DNA of 49,214 bases, from NCBI RefSeq assembly GCF_001655685.1, contig NZ_LYVF01000167.1:1-49214 (forward strand), read 5' to 3'. The notes beneath the pieces are model-generated. The model was not told the DNA's origin and made no database searches. It saw nothing but the letters and a program-made list of their open reading frames with translations. Every line of letters begins with the position of its first letter. Position 1 is the first letter of the stretch. This DNA is from Desulfotomaculum copahuensis. GTDB lineage: Bacteria; Bacillota; Desulfotomaculia; Desulfotomaculales; Desulfovirgulaceae. This document shows, piece by piece, positions 27,329-35,100 of the stretch. Both the position numbers and the translations under genes were made by a program.

Positions 27329-28720
27329 TTGCCGAATGATAAGCTGGCTATCCTGGACAGATTGTTTAACCCCGCCGGCGTGGCCGTAATCGGGGTGACC
27401 GGCGACCCCGACCGGGTGGGCTATTGCCTGCTGGAAAGCCTTGTTTACGCCGGTTTTAAAGGCCGGATTTACCCGGTGCACCCGCGTCTGGACAGCTTGT
27501 TGGGGTTGCCGGTCTACCGTTCCCTGGATGAGTTGCCCGGGCCGGTGGACCTGGCGGTGATCGGGGTCAATCAGTACGCCACGGTGGATATGGTGGAGCA
27601 GTGCGGTCAAAAAGGCATACCGGGCGTGGTCTGCATTGCCGGCGGTTACCGTGAAATGGGCGCTGCCGGGGAGGCGCTGGAGGAGCGGCTGATCGCCGCC
27701 GCCCGGCGTTACAACATGGCCCTGGTCGGACCGAATACTCTGGGGATAATCAATACGGCGGCCGGTTTGAACACCTCCTTTTATCCCATGCGCCTGCCGG
27801 TCGGGCGGGTCTCTTTGATCAGCCAGAGCGGCGGTGTCGGGCTGACCATCCTGCAAAAGGCGTCTGACGAAGGCCTGGGGATTAACAAGTGGGTTGGCGT
27901 GGGCAACCGTAGCACGCTTGAATTGAGCGATTACCTGGAGTATCTGGCCCGGGACAGGGAAACCGGGGTGATCGGCATATTTCTGGAAGGCACCGATGAC
28001 GCCCGCCGCCTGGTCAAGACGGCCGCGGCGGCCGCCCGGCAAAAGCCGGTGGTGATCTACAAAGCGGGACGCTCGGAGGCGGTTAATTTTGCCGCCGTGA
28101 GCCATACCGGCAGTATGGCCGGCAGCTACCGGATATACCGCCAGATTTTCGCCCAGCACGGCCTGCTGGTGGCGGAAAGCGTGGCGGAACTGGTGGCCGC
28201 CTGCAAGGCGCTGGCCATAGCACCCCTGCCGGCGGGCAACCGGCTGGGTGTGATCACCCACACCGCCGGTCCGAGCATAGTCATGCTGGATGAAGTTGTC
28301 CGGCGTGAGGTGGAAATATCCTCCTTTCAGCCGGCGACGATAGAAACTATTAAAGCGGCGCTGGGCGAAAATCCGGCCGTGGTGATCAAAAACCCCCTTG
28401 ATGCAGCCGGGCACGGCATGCTGGCTGCCTCCTTCGGCCGCCTGGCGGATGCGGTGGCGGGTGATCCGGGTGTTGATTTGGTGGCGGCCGTCTACTGCCT
28501 GCATTTGCACTGGCGTTTTCCCTCCCGGGAACTGCTGGCCGTACGCCGGCGTACGGGTAAGCCGTTGCTGGCCCTGTATGTCGGCACGCAGGCGGGGGTG
28601 CGGGAGGAAAGGGATTACCTGCAGGCCGGGGGCATACCGGTTTATCTGACGGCTGAGGAAGCGGCCTGGGGGGCGGCGGCGCTGGCTCATTACGGAATTC
28701 GCCGGAGGGGGGAGAATTAA
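27329..28720 (+). CDS. Acetate-CoA ligase (ADP-forming), alpha subunit
   Basis: A 463-residue alpha chain of an NDP-forming acyl-CoA synthetase (acyl-CoA + ADP + Pi to acid + ATP + CoA). It has a CoA-binding Rossmann domain (about 10-135: NPAGVAVIGVTGDPDRVG) and two succinyl-CoA-synthetase-like flavodoxin domains. The phosphorylated His is His259 in AAVSHTGSMAG; SQSGGVG is also conserved. TTG 27329 follows GGAGGG by about ten bases, and no ATG fits the frame. It overlaps the beta gene by one base. It may make ATP from acyl-CoAs in fermentation; the acid used is not evident. Confidence 0.9.
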   Translation: MPNDKLAILDRLFNPAGVAVIGVTGDPDRVGYCLLESLVYAGFKGRIYPVHPRLDSLLGLPVYRSLDELPGPVDLAVIGVNQYATVDMVEQCGQKGIPGVVCIAGGYREMGAAGEALEERLIAAARRYNMALVGPNTLGIINTAAGLNTSFYPMRLPVGRVSLISQSGGVGLTILQKASDEGLGINKWVGVGNRSTLELSDYLEYLARDRETGVIGIFLEGTDDARRLVKTAAAAARQKPVVIYKAGRSEAVNFAAVSHTGSMAGSYRIYRQIFAQHGLLVAESVAELVAACKALAIAPLPAGNRLGVITHTAGPSIVMLDEVVRREVEISSFQPATIETIKAALGENPAVVIKNPLDAAGHGMLAASFGRLADAVAGDPGVDLVAAVYCLHLHWRFPSRELLAVRRRTGKPLLALYVGTQAGVREERDYLQAGGIPVYLTAEEAAWGAAALAHYGIRRRGEN

Positions 28721-29403
28721 TGGAAGCCGGTAAGATTATTGCAACGGCCAGGGATGAAGGACGCCATTTTCTGTTTGAAGACGAGGCCAAAGCGCTGCTG
28801 GCCGCATCCGGCATTCCGGTCACCCCTTGCCGGCGGGCCGGAAGCGAAGAAGAAGCGGTCAGCCTGGCGGCGGAAATGGGTTATCCGGTGGTGCTCAAAG
28901 TGCGTTCGGCATTGATTCAGCACAAATCGGATCTGGGCGGGGTGGTCTTGAACCTGGCCGATGAACAGGCGGTGCGCCGTGCCTTTCAGGATATTTTACA
29001 AAGGGCGGCTGCTGTCGATGCGGCGGCTGCGGTGACGGTTCAGCCCATGGCCCCGCCGGGGATTGAGGTGATTACCGGCCTGGTCGCCGACCGGCAGTTC
29101 GGCCCGGTGCTCATGTTTGGCCTCGGGGGCGTGTTCACCGAAGTGCTCCGGGATGTTTGCTTCCGTCTGGTGCCGGTCACCCCGGCCGAAGCCCGGGAAA
29201 TGACCACCGCGATCAAGGGTTCGCGCCTGCTGGACGGATTCCGGGGCGGTCCGCCGGCGGACCGGCAGGCGCTGGCAGACCTGTTGCTTGCGGTATCCAA
29301 CCTGGCCGTGGCGGTTCCAGGAATCAAGGAAATGGATTTAAATCCGGTGACGGTTTACAGCAAAGGCTTGCTGGTATTGGACGCCCGGGTGTTGCTGGCG
29401 TAA
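28720..29403 (+). CDS. Acetate-CoA ligase (ADP-forming), beta subunit
   Basis: A 227-residue ATP-grasp subunit, close to the 230 or so of archaeal beta chains. LLAASGIPVTPCR, VVLKVRSALIQHKSDLGGVVLNL (with the second phosphate-relay His) and GLVADRQFGPVLMFGLGGVFTEVLRDVCFRLVPV are characteristic, and the C-terminus KEMDLNPVTVYSKGLLVLDARV fits ATP-grasp metal binding. ATG 28720 overlaps the alpha stop (TAATG), so translation is coupled. Separate alpha and beta chains are the arrangement in Pyrococcus; many bacteria have one fused chain. Confidence 0.9.
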   Translation: MEAGKIIATARDEGRHFLFEDEAKALLAASGIPVTPCRRAGSEEEAVSLAAEMGYPVVLKVRSALIQHKSDLGGVVLNLADEQAVRRAFQDILQRAAAVDAAAAVTVQPMAPPGIEVITGLVADRQFGPVLMFGLGGVFTEVLRDVCFRLVPVTPAEAREMTTAIKGSRLLDGFRGGPPADRQALADLLLAVSNLAVAVPGIKEMDLNPVTVYSKGLLVLDARVLLA

Positions 29404-29437
29404 GCCGCACGGAAGGCGGGTTCTTTGCACGCTTTAT

Positions 29438-29467
29438 AAAGCCGGGACACTTGTCGCCCGGCTTTTG
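29438..29467 (+). terminator. Terminator of the acyl-CoA synthetase operon
   Basis: AAAGCCGGG (29438-29446) pairs with CCCGGCTTT (29457-29465), ten-base loop, then T and GCG. Confidence 0.7.
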
Positions 29468-29514
29468 CGTATTATGTGAGAGGCTGGTTTCAGGTTATAA
29501 TTTTACTGCCAGTC

Positions 29515-29543
29515 TTGTCAAATAAAATCGAAAAGGTTATATT
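29515..29543 (+). promoter_or_regulatory. Promoter of the rhomboid gene
   Basis: TTGTCA (29515-29520), 17-base spacer, TATATT (29538-29543); predicted start near 29550. Confidence 0.7.
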
Positions 29544-29548
29544 CTAAA

Positions 29549-29561
29549 GGTACCAGGTACC
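29549..29561. promoter_or_regulatory. Symmetric GGTACCaGGTACC element at the rhomboid transcription start
   Basis: Two copies of the palindrome GGTACC separated by one base sit exactly over the predicted start site. Such symmetry at +1 is what an operator would look like, but no regulator is known. Confidence 0.3.
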
Positions 29562-29585
29562 CCACCCGTGGAAAGGAGCATGCCG

Positions 29586-30263
29586 ATGATTCCCCTGCGC
29601 GACAGCGTGCGTCCCCGGCGTCCGCCCTATGTCAACTGGCTGCTGATTCTGATTAACTTTCTCGTTTTTTTTCAAGAACTTGGCCTGACCCAAAGTCAGC
29701 TCAACCGTGTCTTTTTCGCCCTGGGTGTGGTGCCGGCCAAGGTTTTTTACCTGCTCAAGACGGGGGCGCCGCTGGAGGTGCTGGCCCTGCCTTTCTTTAC
29801 GGACATGTTTTTGCATGGCGGCTGGATACATATTTTGGGCAACATGCTTTTTCTGTGGGTGTTCGGGGACAATGTGGAGGACCGGCTGGGACATTTCCGT
29901 TACCTGTTGTTTTACCTGCTCACCGGTATAATCGGCAGCGTTGCCCATGTACTGGCCAACCCGGCTTCCACGGTGCCCATCATCGGCGCCAGCGGGGCTA
30001 TCGCGGGCGTATTGGGCGCGTATCTGGTCAGTTTTCCGCGGGCCAAAGTGCTCACTCTGGTGCCGATATTCTTTTTCGTCACTCTGGTGGAAATACCGGC
30101 GGTAATTTTCCTGGTCATCTGGTTTGTCATCCAGGTATTCAACGGCGCCGCCTCCCTGGGCGGAGAGGCCAATCCGGTGGCCTGGTGGGCGCATATCGGC
30201 GGGTTTGCCTCCGGAATTTTGCTGGTCAAACTGATGGCGCCCCGGCCCGCTTTCCGCTGGTAA
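29586..30263 (+). CDS. Rhomboid family intramembrane serine protease
   Basis: A 225-residue protein with six predicted membrane helices. HGGWIHILGNMLFLW carries the H-x3-N of the oxyanion site, GASGAIAG gives the nucleophile Ser136, and His203 in AHIGGFASG completes the dyad. Rhomboids cut helices of membrane proteins inside the bilayer. ATG 29586 has AAGGAG seven bases upstream; ATG 29580 and GTG 29568 are in frame but badly spaced. It is monocistronic, on its own promoter. Confidence 0.92.
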   Translation: MIPLRDSVRPRRPPYVNWLLILINFLVFFQELGLTQSQLNRVFFALGVVPAKVFYLLKTGAPLEVLALPFFTDMFLHGGWIHILGNMLFLWVFGDNVEDRLGHFRYLLFYLLTGIIGSVAHVLANPASTVPIIGASGAIAGVLGAYLVSFPRAKVLTLVPIFFFVTLVEIPAVIFLVIWFVIQVFNGAASLGGEANPVAWWAHIGGFASGILLVKLMAPRPAFRW

Positions 30264-30343
30264 GGTGTGCATCATATGTGTTAAAAGGAAGGGGTTGGCA
30301 TGGTTGCAGTCGCTTCCCGTAGTTGTGTGCTCCGGCAGATATG

Positions 30344-30371
30344 TAAAATGGGAAGGGGCGCCACCCTTCCC
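30344..30371 (-). terminator. Terminator of the SleB-like hydrolase gene
   Basis: GGGAAGGG (30350-30357) pairs with CCCTTCCC (30364-30371). On the minus strand the stem is followed by ATTTTAC, nine bases after the hydrolase stop. It could also stop + strand transcription from the rhomboid gene. Confidence 0.65.
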
Positions 30372-30379
30372 TGGTAAAT

Positions 30380-30949
30380 CTACCGGGCAAAGACATGATT
30401 GCCGATCCGGGCGATGATCGGCCGCGACCAGATCCAGGGACTGGCGGCCTTGGCCGGATTCCAGTAATACAGCGCCCCGCCGGTCGGATCCTGACCGTCG
30501 ATGGCGTCCCGGGCCGCCTGGACGGCGCCGGTCGTCAGGGGACGGTCATACTGACCGTTGCTGACGGCTTGAAAAGCATCGGACTGATAAATCACCCCGG
30601 CGATGGTGTGCGGGAATTGCGGACTCCTGGTACGGTTCATGATTACCGCACCGACCGCCACCTTGCCGGTAAAGGGCTCGTTGGCGGCTTCGCCTTCGAT
30701 CACCCGGGCCATCAGATACACGTCATCCCGGTTTACGGTGCCGCCGCGGGATACCTCCGGTGCGGGGGAAGCGGCGTCATGTGCCGTGATCACAGCCGGC
30801 TTCCGGGTCGCCGCCTGCTCATTTCCGGTGGTCGCCCCCCAGGCGCCCGGCAGTACGGCCAGGCTGATCACCAGCAAGGCCAGGGCGGCCATGCCGGTCA
30901 GGAGGGCGGGTTTGTTTTCTTTTCGTTTGAACCAAAGGAAAAAAGCCAT
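30380..30949 (-). CDS. SleB/CwlJ-type cell wall hydrolase with N-terminal membrane anchor
   Basis: A 189-residue protein: a short cytoplasmic start (MAFFLWFKRKENKPA), a membrane helix (about 16-36), a linker and a C-terminal hydrolase domain (about 75-189). The domain has DVYLMARVIEGEAANEPFTGKVAVGAVIMNR, with the catalytic Glu in EGEA, and the ending ALYYWNPAKA. Such enzymes cleave spore cortex or vegetative peptidoglycan; without a peptidoglycan-binding domain this one resembles the short CwlJ-like group. ATG 30949 has AAAGGAG eight bases upstream. Confidence 0.88.
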   Translation of the reverse strand: MAFFLWFKRKENKPALLTGMAALALLVISLAVLPGAWGATTGNEQAATRKPAVITAHDAASPAPEVSRGGTVNRDDVYLMARVIEGEAANEPFTGKVAVGAVIMNRTRSPQFPHTIAGVIYQSDAFQAVSNGQYDRPLTTGAVQAARDAIDGQDPTGGALYYWNPAKAASPWIWSRPIIARIGNHVFAR

Positions 30950-30990
30950 CGTTTCCACTCCTTTCGTTGTTTCACCGAGGCTCAGTAACA

Positions 30991-31019
30991 AGTATAACGT
31001 GCAGCGGGAGGACAATCAA
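30991..31019 (-). promoter_or_regulatory. Promoter of the SleB-like gene
   Basis: On the minus strand TTGATT (31019-31014), 17-base spacer, TATACT (30996-30991). It is a sigma-A type promoter rather than an obvious sporulation promoter, which hints at vegetative expression. Confidence 0.6.
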
Positions 31020-31083
31020 CCGTTAAATTTTGCCGGGTTGCCGGTTGAATCCGAAAACTGATTATTGAAGGGTAGGAGCAGAT

Positions 31084-32337
31084 TTGGAACCGGAAGCTGT
31101 TACCATCGCCAGTGATTTCTTGGGCACCATGACCACATTAATCCTGACCGGAGTACTGGCGGCAAAATTAGCCCATTGGGTTAAGATTCCCGATGTAGTG
31201 CTGTTTCTGTTGGCCGGTATGGGCATTGGCCCTTCAATGTTGAAGTTGGTGAACTTACCCGCTGACAGTGTGGCCAGTCAAATCATTCTGATTTTCGGTT
31301 CGGCGTTAATCCTGTTTGACGGCGGTTTGAGCCTCGATTTTCAGGTGCTCAAAAAAGTCTGGCGGACCATTGTGCTGCTGGCCACACTGGGGGTGGTTGT
31401 CACCACTCTGATTACCGGCCTGGCCGCCCGTTTTTTACTCGGGTTGCCCGTACTTCCGGCGCTGCTGCTGGCCGCTGTAATCGCCTCTACCGATCCGGCC
31501 ACGCTGGTGCCAATTTTTCAGCAGATTAAAATCCGGGAGCGGGTGGCGCAGACGGTTTTGAGCGAATCCGCATTCAACGACGCCACCGGCGCAATCTTGA
31601 CCTTCAGCCTGCTCGGGGCGCTGACCACCGGTGCTTTTTCACCAGGTAAAAGCATCCTGATGTTCCTGGGTATGGCCGGCGGCGGATTGCTGGCAGGTAT
31701 TGTGATCGGATTGCTGGTTGCCTACCTGGTTGCCCACCATAAAGTGGGCATACTGGGTCCTTATTCCGCCGTGATGGTCGTTCTGGCCGTGCTTGCCGCC
31801 TATCTGACTGCCGGCAGGATCGGCGGCAGCGGTTATATGGCCGTGTTTGTGACCGGCATTATTCTGGGCAACCTGCCCACTTTTAAATTGGAGCATCGTG
31901 ATGCCTATGCCACCGAACAGCATTACGTTCTTATCAACCTGTCCCTGGTTATGCGCATGCTGATTTTTATTTTACTGGGTACGCAGGTGAACTTTACGGT
32001 GATCGGCAAATACTGGCTGGCCGGACTGCTGGTCATTGCGGTATTTATGCTGGTCGCCCGTCCGGCCACGGTGCTGGTTTCAGCCCTTCCTGACCGCGTT
32101 GCCCGCTGGGAGAAAAATGAACTGTTTTTTATGTTCTGGACACGGGAAACAGGTGTGATCCCGGCCGCATTGTCCGGCATCCTGATCGGGATGGGAGCAC
32201 CCCATGCCGATGTAATCGCCGCGCTCACCTTTATAGCCATTCTGGCCACTTTGTTGATCCAGGCCGGCACGACCGGGTTGGTTGCCCGGAAACTGGGGTT
32301 GCTGCTGGAGGGGGCGAAAACGGGGGGGGGAAGGTAG
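31084..32337 (+). CDS. CPA1-type sodium (or potassium)/proton antiporter
   Basis: A 417-residue membrane protein with about 12-13 helices. The cation site is seen in ASTDPATLVP and LSESAFNDATGAIL, the paired Asn-Asp of electroneutral CPA1 exchangers (NhaP type). The N-terminal helix, LILTGVLAAKLAHWVKIPDVVLFLLAGMGIGP, is also typical. It exchanges monovalent cations for protons to control pH and ion balance. TTG 31084 follows GGTAGGAG by six bases. There is no C-terminal TrkA-C domain. It converges on the phosphate permease without a clear terminator between them. Confidence 0.88.
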   Translation: MEPEAVTIASDFLGTMTTLILTGVLAAKLAHWVKIPDVVLFLLAGMGIGPSMLKLVNLPADSVASQIILIFGSALILFDGGLSLDFQVLKKVWRTIVLLATLGVVVTTLITGLAARFLLGLPVLPALLLAAVIASTDPATLVPIFQQIKIRERVAQTVLSESAFNDATGAILTFSLLGALTTGAFSPGKSILMFLGMAGGGLLAGIVIGLLVAYLVAHHKVGILGPYSAVMVVLAVLAAYLTAGRIGGSGYMAVFVTGIILGNLPTFKLEHRDAYATEQHYVLINLSLVMRMLIFILLGTQVNFTVIGKYWLAGLLVIAVFMLVARPATVLVSALPDRVARWEKNELFFMFWTRETGVIPAALSGILIGMGAPHADVIAALTFIAILATLLIQAGTTGLVARKLGLLLEGAKTGGGR

Positions 32338-32455
32338 TCGTCAAACCGGGGGCTTTCCGGACATACCGATATCCTGAAGGAATCATTTTGATCTTTAATC
32401 TTCCGGCGTGACCAACCGGGCGGGAAAGCACTCTCCCCTCAAATGAGCACAATTG

Positions 32456-33454
32456 TCATACCGGGCCGGCCAGCAGACGGTAAAACAAGGCGCCCAGGGC
32501 GGCCGACGCCGGCAGGGTGAGCAGCCAGGCCAGGACAATGCGGGAGACGGTGGCCCAGCGCACCAGGCCGCGCCCGCCGCCGGCGCCCACACCGGTGATG
32601 GAAGAGGAGACCACGTGGGTGGTGCTTACCGGCAACCGGCACGCGGTGGCCCCCAGAATCACCAGGACCGAGGCCAGGTCGGCGGCAAAGCCGGTCCGGG
32701 GGGTGAGCCTGGTGATACCGGTGCCCACTGTTTTAATGATCCGCCAGCCGCCCAGGGAGGTTCCCAGGGCCAGTGCCAGTGCTGAGGCCAGCCTGACCCA
32801 CAGGGGCACATCGAAGGTGGCCTGCCGGCCGGCCGTCACCAGCGCCAGAGTAATCACGCCCATGGTTTTCTGGGCGTCGTTGGTGCCGTGGGCGAAGGCC
32901 TGCCCGGCGGCGGCCAGTCGCTGCAGGGCCAGCAGGCGGCGGGTGGACCGGGAGGTGCGGTATCCCGGTCTGGAAAGGCGCAACACCCCGCTCACCGTGA
33001 ACCCGGCGGCGAAGGCCAGGGGAGGGGAAAAAAACAGGGCCTGCAAAATAATGCCAAAGCCACGGCCGCTGATGCCCTGCGGCCCGGCTGCCAGGCAGGC
33101 GGCGCCGGCCAGCGCTCCTATCAGGGCGTGGGAGGAACTGCCGGGCAGGCCGAAGAACCAGGTGAGCAGGTTCCAGACGGTGGCCGCCATCAGGGCGGCC
33201 ATTATAATATTCAAATCGCCTGCCGGGCCGGCCGGATTGATAACGCCTCCGGCCACGGTACCGGCTACACCGGTAAAGGTAAGCGCACCCAGAAAATTCA
33301 TGGCTACGGCAAGCAGAATTGCCGTGCGGGGATTTAGCGCGCCAGTGGCCAGGGAAGTGGCCACCGCGTTGGCCGTATCATGAAAGCCGTTGACAAAATC
33401 AAAAGCCAGGGCCAGTAAAACGGCCGTAAATAAAAGTGTATCCACATCCGGCAC
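32456..33454 (-). CDS. pit: Inorganic phosphate transporter, PiT family
   Basis: A 332-residue membrane protein with about ten helices. The duplicated PiT signature is visible: FDFVNGFHDTANAVATSLATGAL near the N-terminus and FAHGTNDAQKTMGVITLAL in the second half, plus PGSSSHALIGAL and PVSTTHVVSSSITGVG. It imports metal-phosphate with protons or sodium. The GTG start at 33454 follows AAGGGG. The usual partner, a PhoU-like DUF47 gene, is not next to it. Confidence 0.93.
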   Translation of the reverse strand: MPDVDTLLFTAVLLALAFDFVNGFHDTANAVATSLATGALNPRTAILLAVAMNFLGALTFTGVAGTVAGGVINPAGPAGDLNIIMAALMAATVWNLLTWFFGLPGSSSHALIGALAGAACLAAGPQGISGRGFGIILQALFFSPPLAFAAGFTVSGVLRLSRPGYRTSRSTRRLLALQRLAAAGQAFAHGTNDAQKTMGVITLALVTAGRQATFDVPLWVRLASALALALGTSLGGWRIIKTVGTGITRLTPRTGFAADLASVLVILGATACRLPVSTTHVVSSSITGVGAGGGRGLVRWATVSRIVLAWLLTLPASAALGALFYRLLAGPV

Positions 33455-33705
33455 CGGTTTTTACCCCTTTTCCTTTTTGGCTAAATATATGAGCGCTGAG
33501 CAGAACACTTGCCTTTAAATGGAATTATTGGGGCCGCTTTCCTGCCGGTGGTCCCCAAATAGGAGTGGGATTTTGGGAACGGACTGTTTTTACCCGGCGG
33601 CAAAGCGGCTAAAAACCGCCCGCCGGTAAATAAAAGTGGCAGGCAAGGCAAATACTAGTACTGTCAGTCATATTAAAATGTTTGCGGGAAGAGGGGTTGG
33701 AAGTG
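33455..33705. other. Intergenic region with nested hairpin
   Basis: A nested hairpin lies at 33591-33628: outer TACC/GGTA and GGCGG/CCGCC stems with one bulge, and inner GCGG/CCGC around CTAAAAA. Its position between the divergent phosphate permease and TM1266-family genes suggests a leader or regulatory element for one of them. No consensus promoter was found. Confidence 0.35.
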
Positions 33706-33975
33706 ATGGAACAGAATATTCATGTGGTCGGTATCGTGGTGGATCAGCGCGCCTCGCGGGCGCCGGATGTGCAGCAGGTGCTTACCCGCTACGGTTCGCG
33801 CATTATCAGCCGCTCCGGCGTGCCCGATCCCGGCCGGGAACGGGGTATTATCACCCTGACCGTACAGGCCGGTGATGATGAATGCCGGCAGCTGGAACAG
33901 GACCTGCAGCAAATCAGCGGGGTGCTGGCCAAATCCATCAACCTGGGACCGGCCTTGACAGCGGACTGCCGTTAA
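33706..33975 (+). CDS. TM1266-family iron-only hydrogenase system putative regulator
   Basis: An 89-residue ACT-like protein with the family pattern HVVGIVVDQRASRAPDVQQVLTRYG, IISRSGVPDPGRERGIITLTV and a helix ending KSINLG. The family co-occurs with [FeFe] hydrogenase maturation genes (hydE, hydF, hydG), which are not in this window. ATG 33706 has AAGAGGGG nine bases upstream. It is a lone gene just before rnpB. The regulatory role is a family-level proposal only. Confidence 0.85.
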   Translation: MEQNIHVVGIVVDQRASRAPDVQQVLTRYGSRIISRSGVPDPGRERGIITLTVQAGDDECRQLEQDLQQISGVLAKSINLGPALTADCR

Positions 33976-33982
33976 ATGCCAC

Positions 33983-34011
33983 TTGCCGGCCGGTCAAGAA
34001 AAGGTTATAAT
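33983..34011 (+). promoter_or_regulatory. Promoter of rnpB
   Basis: TTGCCG (33983-33988), 17-base spacer and perfect TATAAT (34006-34011) predict a start near 34018, just before the RNase P RNA. Confidence 0.75.
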
Positions 34012-34034
34012 TTATTATTGCAGCGCGGCGAAAT

Positions 34035-34380
34035 GACAAAAGCGCGGTGAGTGGTCGCTGTCCGGCAGGGCAGAGGAAAGTCGAGACACGCACACCGCAA
34101 GGTGTAGTATGGTGCCCGGCGCAAGCCGGGGCGGGGCGACCCGACGACGGCAAAAGAAACTCCCGCAGTTTCCAGTAGCCATAAAGTGCCACAGAAACCA
34201 GGGCACCGGGCGACCGGTGCGTGCAAGGGTAAACTCCACCAGCGTGCAACCCAAATAGGCGGGTTTCTTGTGGACCCGCGGGTAGGGGCGCTCCCTTTAC
34301 GGGAGAGGAAGGGTGCAAATCCTTCTTAGAAAGATGACTGCTTGCAAAACAGAATCTCGCTTACAGCCGCACTTTTGTTT
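34035..34380 (+). ncRNA. rnpB: RNase P RNA
   Basis: The catalytic RNA that trims the 5' ends of tRNA precursors. Universally conserved blocks are present: GAGGAAAGTC near 34072, AGTGCCACAGAAACC near 34186, GGGTAAACTCCACC near 34228, AGATGACTGCTTGCA near 34332 and ACAGAATCTCGCTTACAG near 34350. The closing helix P1 pairs 34036-34048 with 34366-34378, with one C-A mismatch. The true 5' end may be nearer 34018, as predicted from the promoter. Confidence 0.95.
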
Positions 34381-34400
34381 GCCGGCGTGCAATAATGGAA

Positions 34401-34434
34401 AAAAGGCTTCCGGTTTTAGACCGGAGGCCTTTTA
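34401..34434 (+). terminator. Terminator of rnpB
   Basis: AGGCTTCCGGT (34404-34414) pairs with ACCGGAGGCCT (34420-34430), one G-T pair, five-base loop, then TTT. Confidence 0.85.
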
Positions 34435-34500
34435 CTGTTCCGGCAGGAAAGAGACTGATTTTTGTGGAAACTAAATATCAAGCAAAGGGGGATGCGGACG

Positions 34501-34914
34501 TTGAAGGCAAAAAATATTCACCTGCCGGAAGATTTAAAACAAAAAATGTTGAATGATCCCTTTCCCGAGCATCTCGGGGTGGAGATACTGGAATTAAGGC
34601 CCGGATATTCACGGGTGGGCCTGCCGGTGGGCGCGCACATGGCCAATATTCACGGTATCGTGCATGGCGGGGTGATCTTTACCCTGGCCGACGTGGCTCT
34701 GGGTACGGCCAGCAATTCCCGGGGCGTACCGGCGGTGGCCATTAATATGAATATCAATTACCTGAAAAAGGGCGGTTTGGGGGATTACCTGGTGGCCACG
34801 GGGCAGGAGGAAAACCTGACCCGGCGCACCGGATTGTACCGGATTACAGTGGAAAACCGGCAGGGGGAACTGCTGGCCGTGGCTCACGGCCTGGTTTACC
34901 GTCAGGGGCGGTAG
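34501..34914 (+). CDS. PaaI-type hotdog-fold thioesterase
   Basis: A 137-residue (from TTG 34501) hotdog protein. The signature N-I-H-G-I-V-H-G-G-V-I-F-T-L-A-D-V-A carries the catalytic His/Asp region of acyl-CoA thioesterases acting on aromatic or medium-chain CoA esters. The start is uncertain: AAGGGGG lies nine bases before TTG 34501 but overlaps ATG 34492, and TTG 34462 gives a longer form. It stands alone after rnpB. The substrate cannot be read from sequence. Confidence 0.88.
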   Translation: MKAKNIHLPEDLKQKMLNDPFPEHLGVEILELRPGYSRVGLPVGAHMANIHGIVHGGVIFTLADVALGTASNSRGVPAVAINMNINYLKKGGLGDYLVATGQEENLTRRTGLYRITVENRQGELLAVAHGLVYRQGR

Positions 34915-35100
34915 CCAGGTATACGGGCGGGCGGTTTGCCGGGCGGGCCGGTTGTAGCCGGCAGGTTGCGCGGAAATGAACAAAAAGCACCCGGGCGGCA
35001 ATACCGGACGGCAGTATCCGCAACCAAACCGGGCGGGTTGTCTAAAGAACGGCGTTATTATCACTGGCGCTTGTGCTTGAGGGGAGAACCGGCGGGCGGC

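Noticed and set aside
27011-28690. Open frame of 559 codons on the minus strand opposite the acyl-CoA synthetase alpha gene
   Set aside because: A shadow caused by high GC at third positions; the translation has no domain-like character.
30300-30377. A 25-codon frame after the rhomboid gene with a good ribosome site
   Set aside because: It runs through the terminator hairpin of the opposing gene and has no protein-like features; a short translated leader cannot be excluded.
33938-34318. Minus-strand frames across 33938-34318
   Set aside because: They are antisense to the clearly recognised RNase P RNA.
34977-35081. A 34-codon frame after the thioesterase gene
   Set aside because: No ribosome site and no hydrophobic or conserved pattern.
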